A stretch of 64,000 nt of DNA from the NCBI GenBank assembly GCA_029851415.1, contig CM056742.1, forward strand, positions 101,352,976 to 101,416,975, in the 5' to 3' direction. Within the stretch, counting starts at the first letter, position 1; each line of letters opens with the position of its first letter. The notes beneath the pieces are model-generated. The model saw nothing but the letters and a program-made list of their open reading frames with translations. It was not told the DNA's origin and did not search any database. Origin of the DNA: Eretmocerus hayati. Lineage: Eukaryota > Arthropoda > Insecta > Hymenoptera > Aphelinidae. Positions 13,257-25,800 of the stretch are shown here, in pieces. The position numbers were made by a program, and so were the translations under genes.

Positions 13257-16051
13257 GGAGTGAATATCCGTATCTACCCGTCTGCCCGGTCCACGACCCG
13301 TAAGACTGGGATGAAGCCGAATCAAAGACGGATGATCGCCCGTATCTACCAGTCTGCCCGTTCACAACCCGTAAGACTCGGATCTTGCGAGATACGTAGG
13401 GGAGTTAATACCCTTGTCTACCCGTCTGCCCGTTCTCTACCCGTTACACCAGATTGGAGCCAAATCGAAGACAGGTGATTGCCCCCGTCTGCCCGTCCAC
13501 GACCCGTGAGATTGGGATGAAGCCGAAACAAAAACGGAAGATTGCCCATATCTACCCGTCTCCCCGTTCACAACCCGTGTGGCTCGAATTTTGCGAGATA
13601 GGCGGGAGAGTGAATCCCCGTGTCTACCCGTCTCCCCGTTCTCTACCCGTGAAACTAGAATGGAGCCAAATCAAAGACAGGTGATTACCCGTATCCACCC
13701 GTCTGCCCATTCACAGCCCGTGTGAATCGAATTTTGCGAGATAGGTGTGTGAAAGAGTCCCCGTGTCTGCCCGTCCACAGCCCGTAAGACTGGGATGAAG
13801 CCGAATCAAAGACGGATGATTGTCCGTATCTACCCGTCTGCCCGTCCACGACCCGTGAGATTGGGATGAAGCCGAATCAAAGACGGAGATTGTCCGTATC
13901 TACCCGTCTGCCCGTCCACGACCCGTAAGATTGGGATGAAACCGAATCAAAGACGGAGATTGCCCGTATCTACCCGTCTCCCCGTTCTCTACCCGTGAAA
14001 CTAGAATGGAGCCAAATCAAAGACAGGTGATTACCCGTATCCACCCGTCTGCCCATTCACAGCCCGTGTGAATCGAATTTTGCGAGATAGGTGTGTGACA
14101 GAGTCCCCGTGTCTGTCCGTCTGCCCGTTCTCTACCCAAGAAACCAGAATGGAGCCAAATCAAAGACAGGTGGTTGTCCGTATCCACCCGTCTGCCCGTT
14201 CACAACCCGTGTGGCTCAATTCTGCGAGATAGGCGGGAGAGTGAATCCCCGTGTCTATGCGTCTGCCCGTTCATGACCCGTGAGACTGGAATCGAGCCGA
14301 ATCAAAGACGGATGATTGCCCGTAACTACCCGTCTGCCCGTTCACAACCCGTAAGTCTCGGATCTTGCGGGATACGTAGGGGAGTTAGTACCCGTGTCTA
14401 CCCGTCTGCCCGTTCTCTACCCGTAATACCAGATTGAAGCCAAAATGAAGACAGGTGATTGCCCCTATCTACCCGTCTGCCCGTCCACGACACGTAGGAC
14501 AGGGATGAAGGCGAATCGAAGGCGGAAGATTGCCCGTATCTACCCGTCTGCCCGTTCACAGCTCGTGTGACGCGAATTTTGCGAGATAGACGGGGGGTGA
14601 ATCCCCGTGTCTACCCGTCTGCCCGTACTCTACCCGTGAAACCAACATGAAGCCAAATCAAACACAGGTGATTGCCCGTATCCACCTGTCTTCCCGTTCA
14701 CAGCTCGTATGACGCGAATTTTGCGAGATAGACGGAGGGTGAATCCCCGTGTCTACCCGTCTGGCGGTTCTCTACCCGTGAAACCAACATGAAGCCGAAT
14801 CAAACACAGGTGATTGCCCGTATCCACCTGTCTGCCCGTCCACAGCTCGTGTGACGCGAATTTTGCGAGATAGACGGGGGGTGAATCCCCGTATCTACCC
14901 GTCTGCCCGTCCACGACCCGTAAGATTGGGATAAAGCCGAATCAAAGACGGAGATTGCCCTATCTACCCGTCTGCCCGTCCAGGACCCGGAAGACTCGGA
15001 TCTTGCGAGATACGTAGGGGAGTTGATACCCTTGTTTACCCGTCTGCCCGTTCTCTACCCGTGAAACCGGAATGAAGCCAAATCAAAGACAGGTGATTCC
15101 CCGTATCCACCCGTCTGCCCGTTCACAGCCCGTGTGACTCGAATTTCGCGAGATACACGGGGGGGGGGGGGGGTGAATTACCGTATCTACCCGTCTACCC
15201 GTCCACGGCCCGTAAGATCGGGATGAAGCCGAATCAAAGACGGAGATTGCCCGTATCTACCCGTCTGCCCGTTCAAAACCCGTAAGACTCGGATCTTGCG
15301 AGATACGTAGGGGAGTTGATACCCTTGTTTACCCGTCTGCCCGTTCTCTACCCGTGAAACCGGAATGAAGCCAAATCAAAGACAGGTGATTCCCCGTATC
15401 CACCCGTCTGCGCGTTCACAGCCCGTGTGACGCGAATTTTGCGAGATAGACGGGGGAGTGAATATCCGTATCTACCCGTCTGCCCGGTCCACGACCCGTA
15501 AGACTGGGATGAAGCCGAATCAAAGACGGATGATTGCCCGTATCTACCAGTCTGCCCGTTCACAACCCGTAAGACTCGGATCTTGCGAGATACGTAGGGG
15601 AGTTAATACCCTTGTCTACCCGTCTGCCCGTTCTCTACCCGTTACACCAGATTGGAGCCAAATCGAAGACAGGTGATTGCCCCCATCTGCCCGTCCACGA
15701 CCCGTGAGATTGGGATGAAGCAGAAACAAAAACGGAAGATTGCCCATATCTACCCGTCTCCCCGTTCACAACCCGTGTCGCTCGAATTTTGCGAGATAGG
15801 CGGGAGAGTGAATCCCCGTGTCTACCCGTCTCCCCGTTCTCTACCCGTGAAACTAGAATGGAGCCCAATCAAAGACAGGTGATTACCCGTATCCACCCGT
15901 CTGCCCATTCACAGCCCGTGTGAATCGAATTTTGCGAGATAGGTGTGTGAAAGAGTCCCCGTGTCTGTCCGTCTGCCCGTTCTCTACCCAAGAAACCAGA
16001 ATGGAGCCAAATCAAAGACAGGTGATTGTCCGTATTCACCCGTCTGCCCGT

Positions 16052-18856
16052 TCACAACCCGTGTGGCTCAATTCTGCGAGATAGGCGGGAGAGTGAATCC
16101 CCGTGTCTATGCGTCTGCCCGTTCATGACCCGTGAGACTGGAATCGAGCCGAATCAAAGACGGATGATTGCCCGTAACTACCCTTCTGCCCGTTCACAAC
16201 CCGTAAGTCTCGGATCTTGCGGGATACGTAGGGGAGTTAGTACCCGTGTCTACCCGTCTGCCCGTTCTCTACCCGTAATACCAGATTGAAGCCAAAATGA
16301 AGACAGGTGATTGCCCCTATCTACCCGTCTGCCCGTCCACGACACGTAGGATTGGGATGAAGGCGAATCGAAGGCGGAAGATTGCCCGTATCTACCCGTC
16401 TGCCCGTTCACAGCTCGTGTGACGCGAATTTTGCGAGATAGACGGGGGGTGAATCCCCGTGTCTACCCGTCTGCCCGTTCTCTACCCGTGAAACCAACAT
16501 GAAGCCAAATCAAACACAGGTGATTGCCCGTATCCACCTGTCTGCCCGTTCACAGCTCGTGTGACGCGAATTTTGCGAGATAGACGGGGGGTGAATCCCC
16601 GTGTCTACCCGTCTGCCCGTTCTCTACCCGTGAAACCAACATGAAGCCAAATCAAACACAGGTGATTGCCCGTATCCACCTGTCTGCCCGTTCACAGCTC
16701 GTGTGAGGCGAATTTTGCGAGATAGACGGGAGGTGAATCCCCGTATCTACCCGTCTGCCCGTCCACGACCCGTAAGATTGGGATAAAGCCGAATCAAAGA
16801 CGGAGATTGCCCGTATCTACCCGTCTGCCCGTTCACAACCCGTAAGACTCGGACCTTGCGAGATACGTAGGGGTGTTGATATCCTTGTCTACCCGTCTGC
16901 CCGTTCTCTACCCGTGAAACCAGATTGGAGCCAAATCGGAGACAGGTGATCGCTCGTATCTAGCCGTCTGCCCGTTCACAGTCCGTGTTGCTAGAATTTC
17001 GCGAGATAGGCGGGGTAGTGGATCCTCGTGTCCGCCCGTCTGGCCGTTCGTGCTCCGTAAGACTGGAATGAAGCCAAATCAAAGACGTATGATTGCCCGT
17101 ATCTACCCGTCTGCCCGTTTACAGCCCTTGTGAATCGAATTTCGCGAGATAGGTGTGTGACAGAGTCCCCGTGTCTGTCCGTCTGCCCGTTCTCTACCCG
17201 TGAAACCCGAATGGAGCCAAATCAAAGACTGGTGGGTGTCCGTATTCACCCGTCTGCCCGTTCACAACTTGTGTGGCTCAATTTTGCGAGATAGGCGGAA
17301 GAGTAAATCCCCTTGTCTACCCGTCTGCCCGTTCTCTACCCGTGAAACCAGATTGGAGCCAAATCGAAGACAGGTGATCGCACGTATCTACCCGTCTGCG
17401 CGTTCACAGCCCGTAAGACTCGAATCTTGCGAGATACGTAGGGGAGTTAGTGCTCTTGTCTACCCGTCTGCCCGTTCTCTACCCGTGAAACCAGATTGGA
17501 GCCAAATCGAAGAAAGGTGATTTCCCCCGTCTGCCCGTCCACGACCCGTAAGATTGGGACGAAGCCCAATCAAAGACGGAAGATTGCCCTATCTACCCGT
17601 CTGCCCGTTCACAGCCCGTGTGGCTCAAGTTTTGCGAGATAGGCGGGGGAGTGAATCCCCGTGTCCACCTGTCTGCCCGTTCGTGACCCGTACGACTGGA
17701 ATGAAGCCGAATCGAGAACAGGTGATTGCCCGTATCCACCCGTCTGCCCGTCCACGACCCGTGAGACTGGGATGAAGCCGAATCGAAGACGGATGATTGA
17801 CCGTATCTACCCGTCTGCCCGTTCAAAACCCGTAAGACTCGGATCTTGCGAGATACGTGGGGGAGTTAATACCCTTGTTTACCCGTCTGCCCGTTCTCTA
17901 CCCGTGAAACCAGAATGAAGCCAAATCAAAGACAGGTGATTCCCCGTATCCACCCGTCTCCCCGTTCACAGCCCGTGTGACGCGAATTCTGCGAGATAGA
18001 CGGGGGAGTGAATCCCCGTATCTACCCGTCTGCCCGTCCACGACCCGTAAGACTGTTATGAAGCCGAATCAAAGACGGATGATTGCCCGTATCTACCCGT
18101 CTGCCCGTTCACAACCCGTAAGACTCGGATCTTGCGATATACGTAGGGGAGTTAATACCCTTGCCTACCCGTCTGCCCGTTCTCTACCCGTGAAACCAGT
18201 CTGGAGCCAAATCGAAGACAGGGGATTGCCCCCGTCTGCCCGTCCCCGACCCGTAAGGTTGGGATGAAGCCGAAATCAAAGACGGGAAATTGCCCTATCT
18301 ACCCGTCTGCCCGTCCAGGACCCGGAAGATTGTGATGAAGCCGAATCAAAAACGGAAGATTGCCCGTATCTGACCGTCTGCCCGTTCACAACCCGTGTGG
18401 CTCGTAGTTTGCGAGATAGGCGGGAGAGTGAATCCCCGTGTCTACCCGTCTGCCCGTTCTCTACCCGTGAAACCACAATGAAACCAAATCGAAGGCAGGT
18501 GATTGCCCGTATCCACCCGTCTGCCCGTTCACAGCCCGTGTGACTCGAATTTCGCGAGATACACGGGGGGGGGGGGTGAATTACCGTATCTACCCGTCTG
18601 CCCGTCCACGGCCCGTAAGATTGGGATGAAGCCGAATCAAAGACGGAGATCGCCCGTATCTACCCGTCTGCCCGTTCAAAACCCGTAAGACTCGGATCTT
18701 GCGAGATACGTAGGGGAGTTGATACCCTTGTTTACCCGTCTGCCCGTTCTCTACCCGTGAAACCAGAATGAAGCCAAATCAAAGACAGGTGATTCCCCGT
18801 ATCCACCCGTCTGCCCGTTCACAGCTCGTGTGACGCGAATTTTGCGAGATAGACGG
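16052..18856 (+). repeat. 2.8-kb satellite block, copy 2 of displaced duplication
   Basis: This is the partner of 10,446-13,256. Different monomer variants lie between the two copies (13,257-16,051), so this is not a simple tandem duplication of 2.8 kb. It is either one period of a 5.6-kb unit or a displaced copy. Confidence 0.8.
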
Positions 18857-19210
18857 GGTGTGAATCCCCGTATCTACCCGTCTGCCCGTCCACGACCCGT
18901 AAGATTGGGATAAAGCCGAATCAAAGACGGAGATTGCCCGTATCTACCCGTCTGCCCGTTCACAACCCGTAAGACTCGGACCTTGCGAGATACGTAGGGG
19001 TGTTAATATCCTTGTCTACCCGTCTGCCCGTTCTCTACCCGTGAAACCAGAATGAAGCCAAATCAAAGACAGGTGATTCCCCGTATCCACCCGTCTGCCC
19101 GTTCACAGCTCGTGTGACGCGAATTTTGCGAGATAGACGGGGTGTGAATCCCCGTATCTACCCGTCTGCCCGTCCACGACCCGTAAGATTGGGATAAAGC
19201 CGAATCAAAG

Positions 19211-22200
19211 ACGGAGATTGCCCGTATCTACCCGTCTGCCCGTTCACAACCCGTAAGACTCGGACCTTGCGAGATACGTAGGGGTGTTAATATCCTTGTC
19301 TACCCGTCTGCCCGTTCTCTACCCGTGAAACCAGATTGGAGCCAAATCGAAGACAGTAGGTCGCTCGTATCTAGCCGTCTGCCCGTTCACAGTCCGTGTT
19401 GCTTGAATTTCGCGAGATAGGCGGGGTAGTGGATCCTCGTGTCCGCCCGTCTGGCCGTTCGTGCTCCGTAAGACTGGAATGAAGCCAAATCAAAGACGGA
19501 TGATTGCCCGTATCTACCCGTCTGCCCGTTTACAGCCCGTGTGAATCGAATTTCGCGAGATAGGTGTGTGACAGAGTCCCCGTGTCTGTCCGTCTGCCCG
19601 TACTCTACCCGTGAAACCCGAATGGAGCCAAATCAAAGACAGGTGGGTGTCCGTATTCACCCGTCTGCCCGTTCACAACTCGTGTGGCTCAATTCTGCGA
19701 GATAGGCGGAAAAGTGAATCCCCTTGTCTACCCGTCTGCCCGTTCTCTACCAGTGAAACCAGATTGGAGCCAAATCGAAGACAGGTGATCGCACGTATCT
19801 ACCCGTCTGCGCGTTCACAGCCCGTAAGACTCGAATCTTGCGAGATACGTAGGGGAGTTAATGCCCTTGTCTACCCGTCTGCCCGTTCTCTACCCGTGAA
19901 ACCAGATTGGAGCCAAATCGAAGGAAGGTGATTTCCCCCGTCTGCCCGTCCACGACCCGTAAGATTGGGACGAAGCCCAATCAAAGACGGAAGATTGCTC
20001 TATCTACCCGTCTGCCCGTTCACAGCCCGTGTGGCTCAAGTTTTGCGAGATAGGCGGGGGAGTGAATCCCCGTGTCCACCTGTCTGCCCGTTCGTGACCC
20101 GTATGACTGGAATGAAGCCGAATCGAGGACAGGTGATTGCCCGTATCCACCCGTCTGCCCGTCCACGACCCGTGAGACTGGGATGAAGCCGAATCAAAGA
20201 CGGATGATTGACCGTATCTACCCGTCTGCCCGTTCTCTACCCGTGAAACCAGAATGAAGCCAAATCAAAGACAGGTGATTCCCCGTATCCACCCGTCTGC
20301 CCGTTCACAGCCCGTGTGACGCGAATGCTGCGAGATAGACGGGGGAGTGAATCCCCGTATCTACCCGTCTGCCCGTCCACGACCCGTAAGACTGGGATGA
20401 AGCCGAATCAAAGACGGATGATTGACCGTATCTACCCGTCTGCCCGTTCAAAACCCGTAAGACTCGGATCTTGCGAGATACGTAGGGGAGTTAATACCCT
20501 TGTTTACCCGTCTGCCCGTTCTCTACCCGTGAAACCAGAATGAAGCCAAATCAAAGACAGGTGATTCCCCGTATCCACCCGTCTGCCCGTTCACAGCCCG
20601 TGTGACGCGAATGCTGCGAGATAGACGGGGGAGTGAATCCCCGTATCTACCCGTCTGCCCGTCCACGACCCGTAAGACTGGGATGAAGCCGAATCAAAGA
20701 CGGATGATTGACCGTATCTACCCGTCTGCCCGTTCAAAACCCGTAAGACTCGGATCTTGCGAGATACGTAGGGGAGTTAATACCCTCGTTTACCCGTCTG
20801 CCCGTTCTCTACCCGTGAAACCAGAATGAAGCCAAATCAAAGACAGGTGATTCCCCGTATCCACCCGTCTGCCCGTTCACAGCCCGTGTGACGCGAATGC
20901 TGCGAGATAGACGGGGGAGTGAATCCCCGTATCTACCCGTCTGCCCGTCCACGACCCGTAAGACTGGGATGAAGCCGAATCAGAGACGGATGATTGCCCG
21001 TATCTACCCGTCTGCCCGTTCACAACCCGTAAGACTCGGACCTTGCGAGATACGTAGGGGTGTTAATATCCTTGTCTACCCGTCTGCCCGTTCTCTACCC
21101 GTGAAACCAGATTGGAGCCAAATCGAAGACAGTAGATCGCTCGTATCTAGCCGTCTGCCGGTTCACAGTCCGTGTTGCTTGAATTTCGCGAGATAGGCGG
21201 GGTAGTGGATCCTCGTGTCCGCCCGTCTGGCCGTTCGTGCTCCGTAAGACTGGAATGAAGCCAAATCAAAGACGGATGATTGCCCGTATCTACCCGTCTG
21301 CCCGTTTACAGCCCGTGTGAATCGAATTTCGCGAGATAGGTGTGTGACAGAGTCCCCGTGTCTGTCCGTCTGCCCGTACTCTACCCGTGAAACCCGAATG
21401 GAGCCAAATCAAAGACAGGTGGGTGTCCGTATTCACCCGTCTGCCCGTTCACAACTCGTGTGGCTCAATTCTGCGAGATAGGCGGAAGAGTGAATCCCCT
21501 TGTCTACCCGTCTGCCCGTTCTCTACCAGTGAAACCAGATTGGAGCCAAATCGAAGACAGGTGATCGCACGTATCTACCCGTCTGCGCGTTCACAGCCCG
21601 TAAGACTCGAATCTTGCGAGATACGTAGGGGAGTTAATGCCCTTGTCTACCCGTCTGCCCGTTCTCTACCCGTGAAACCAGATTGGAGCCAAATCGAAGG
21701 AAGGTGATTTCCCCCGTCTGCCCGTCCACGACCCGTAAGATTGGGACGAAGCCCAATCAAAGACGGAAGATTGCTCTATCTACCCGTCTGCCCGTTCACA
21801 GCCCGTGTGGCTCAAGTTTTGCGAGATAGGCGGGGGAGTGAATCCCCGTGTCCACCTGTCTGCCCGTTCGTGACCCGTATGACTGGAATGAAGCCGAATC
21901 GAGGACAGGTGATTGCCCGTATCCACCCGTCTGCCCGTCCACGACCCGTGAGACTGGGATGAAGCCGAATCAAAGACGGATGATTGACCGTATCTACCCG
22001 TCTGCCCGTTCGAAACCCGTAAGACTCGGATCTTGCGAGATACGTAGGGGAGTTAATACCCTTGTTTACCCATCTGCCCGTTCTCTACCCGTGAAACCAG
22101 AATGAAGCCAAATCAAAGACAGGTGATTCCCCGTATCCACCCGTCTGCCCGTTCACAGCCCGTGTGACGCGAATGCTGCGAGATAGACGGGGGAGTGAAT

Positions 22201-22830
22201 CCCCGTATCTACCCGTCTGCCCGTCCACGACCCGTAAGACTGGGATGAAGCCGAATCAAAGACGGATGATTGACCGTATCTACCCGTCTGCCCGTTCAAA
22301 ACCCGTAAGACTCGGATCTTGCGAGATACGTAGGGGAGTTAATACCCTTGTTTACCCGTCTGCCCGTTCTCTACCCGTGAAACCAGAATGAAGCCAAATC
22401 AAAGACAGGTGATTCCCCGTATCCACCCGTCTGCCCGTTCACAGCCCGTGTGACGCGAATGCTGCGAGATAGACGGGGGAGTGAATCCCCGTATCTACCC
22501 GTCTGCCCGTCCACGACCCGTAAGACTGGGATGAAGCCGAATCAAAGACGGATGATTGACCGTATCTACCCGTCTGCCCGTTCAAAACCCGTAAGACTCG
22601 GATCTTGCGAGATACGTAGGGGAGTTAATACCCTCGTTTACCCGTCTGCCCGTTCTCTACCCGTGAAACCAGAATGAAGCCAAATCAAAGACAGGTGATT
22701 TCCCGTATCCACCCGTCTGCCCGTTCACAGCCCGTGTGACGCGAATGCTGCGAGATAGACGGGGGAGTGAATCCCCGTATCTACCCGTCTGCCCGTCCAC
22801 GACCCGTAAGACTGGGATGAAGCCGAATCA
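19211..22830 (+). repeat. 1.78/1.85-kb tandem duplication rich in 286-bp units
   Basis: Two consecutive blocks correspond at a shift of 1,776 bp up to about 20,240. After that point the shift becomes 1,848 bp because the first block lacks exactly one 72-bp monomer near 20,240. Each block contains three near-identical 286-bp four-monomer units, with repeat starts at 20,316, 20,602 and 20,888, and at 22,164, 22,450 and 22,736. This is the most homogenised part of the array. Confidence 0.85.
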
Positions 22831-25800
22831 GAGACGGATGATTGCCCGTATCTACCCGTTCGCCCGTTCACAACCCGTAAGACTCGGATCTTGCGATATA
22901 CGTAGAGGAGTTAATACCCGCGCCTACCCGTCTGCCCGTTCTCTACCCGTGAAACCAGTTTGGAGCCAAATCGAAGACAGGGGATTGCCTCCGTCTGCCC
23001 GTCCACGACCCGTAAGGTTGGGATGAAGCCGAATCAAAGACGGAAGATTGCCCTATCTATCCGTCTGCCCGTCCAGGACCCGTAAGACTCGGATCCAGCG
23101 ATATACGTAGGGGAGTTAATACCCTTGCCTACCCGTCTGCCCGTTCTCTACCCGTGAAACCAGTTTGGAGCCAAATCGAAGACAGGGGATTGCCCCCGTC
23201 TGCCCGTCCACGACCCGTAGGGTTGGGATGAAGCCGAATCAAAGACGGAAGATTGCCTAATCTACCCGTCTGCCCGTCCAGGACCCGGAAGATTGGGATG
23301 AAGCCGAATCAAAAACGGAAGATTGCCCGTATCTGCCCGTCTGCCCGTTCACAACCCGTGTGGCTCGAAGTTTGCGAGATAGGCGGGAGAGTGAATCCCC
23401 GTGTCTACCCGTCTGCCCGTTCTCTACCCGTGAAACCACAATGAAACCAAATCAAAGACAGGTGATTGTCCGTATTCACCCGTCTGCCCGTTCACAACCG
23501 CCGTGGCTCAATTTTGCGAGATAGGTGGGAGAGTGAATCTCCTTGTCTACCCGTCTGCCCGTTCTCTACCCGTGAAACCAGTCCGGAGCCGATTCGAAGA
23601 CAGGTGATCGCCCGTATCTACCCGTCTGCGCGTTTACAGCCCGTAAGACTCGAATCTTGCGAGATACGTAGGGGAGTTAATGCCCTTGTCTACCCGTCTG
23701 CCCGTTCTCTACTCGTGGAACCAGATTGGAGCCAAATCGAAGACAGGTGATTTCCCCCGTCTGCCCGTCCACGACCCGTAGGATTGGGATGAAGCCGAAT
23801 CAAAGACGGGAGATTGCCCTATCTACCCGTCTGCCCCTTCAGAGCCCGTGTGGCTCAAATTTTGCGAGATAGGCGGGGGAGTGAATCCCCGTGTCCACGC
23901 GTCTGCCCGTTCGTGACCCGTAAGACTGGATTGAAGCAGAATCGAAGACAGGTGATCGCACGTATCCACCCGTCTGCCCTTTCACAGCCCGTGTGGCTCC
24001 AGTTTTGCGAGATAGGCGGAGGAGTGAATCCCCGTATCCACCCGTCTGCCCGTCCACGACCCGTAAGACTGGGATGAATCCGAATCAGAGACGGATGATT
24101 GCCCGTATCCACCCGTCTGCCCGTTCAAAACCCGTAAGACTCGGATCTTGAGAGATGCGGAGGGGAGTTAATACCCTTGTCTACCCGTCTGCCCGTTCTC
24201 TACCCGTGGAACCAGAATGAAGCCAAATCAAATACAGGTGATTCCCCGTAATCACCCGTCTGCCCGTTCACAGCCCGTGTGACGCGAACTCTGCGAGATA
24301 GACGGGGGAGTGAATCCCCGTATCTACTCTCCTGCCCGTCCACGACCCGTAAGATTGGGATGAAGCCGAATCAAAAAAGGAAGATTGCCCGTATCTGCCC
24401 GTCTGCCCGTTCACAACCCGTGTGGCTCGAAGTTTGCGAAATCGGCGGGAGAGTGAATCCCCGTGTCTACCCGTCTGCCCGTTCTCTACCCGTGAATTCA
24501 CAATGAAGCCAAATCAAAGACAGGTGATTGCCCGTATCCACCCGTCTGCCCGTTCACAGCCCGTATGACTCGAATTTTGCGAGATACACCGGGGGGGGGG
24601 GGGGGGTGAATCACCGTATCTACCCGTCTGCCCGTCCACGACCCTTAAGACTGAGATGAAGCCGAATCAAGGACGACGATTGCCCGTATCTACCCGTCTG
24701 CCCGTTCACAGCCCGTGTGGCCTGAATTTTGCAAGACAGGCGGGAGAGTGAATCACAGTGTCCACCCGTCTGCCCGTTCTCTACCCGTGAAACCGAGATG
24801 GAGCCAAATCGAAGACAGATGATTGCTCGTATCCACCCGTCTGCCCGTTCACAGCCCGTGTGACTCGAATTCAGCGAGAGAGACGGAGGAGTGAATCCCC
24901 GTATCTACCCGTCTGCCCGTCCACGACCCGTAAAACTGGGATGAAGCCGAATCAAAGACGGATGATTGCCCGTATCTACCCGTTTGCCCGTTCACAACAC
25001 GTAAGATTCGGATCTTGCGAGATACGTAGGGGAGATGATACCCGTGTCTACCCGTCTGCCCGATCTCTAGCCGTAAAACCAGATTCGATTCAATTCGAAG
25101 ACAGGTGATTGCCCGTATCTACCCGTCTGCCCGTGCACGACCCGTAAGATTGGGATGAAGCCGAATCAAAGACGGAGATTGCCCGTATCTACCCGTCTGC
25201 CCGTTCACAGTCCGTGTGGCTCGAATTCTGCGAGAAAGGCGGGGGGGGGGGTGAATAACCGTGTCCGCCCGTCTGCCCGTTCGTGACCCGTAAGACTGGA
25301 ATGAAGCCAAATCAAAGACGGATGATTGCCCGTATCTACCCGTCTGCCCGTTCACAGGCCGTGTGGCTCGTATTTTGCGAGATAGGTGTGTGACAGAATC
25401 CCCGTGTCCGTCGGTCTGCCCGTTCTCTACCCGTGAAACCAGAATGGAGCCAGATCAAGGACAGGTGATCGTCCGTATTCACCCGTCTGCCTGTTCACAA
25501 CCCGTGTGGCTCAATTTTGCGAGATAGGCGGGAGAGTGAATCCCCGTGTCTATCCGTCTGCCCGTTCATGACCCGTAAGACTGGAATGGAGCCGAATCAA
25601 AGACGGATGATTGCCCGTATCTACCCGTCTGCCCGTTCACAGCCCGTGTGGCTCGATTTTTGTGAGATAGGCGGGAGAGTGAATCCCCGTGTCTACCCGT
25701 CTGTCCGTTCTCTACCCGTGAAACCAGAATGAAGCCAAATCAAAGACAGGTGATTGCCCGTATCCACCCGTCTGCCCGTTCACAGCCCGTGTGGCTCAAT

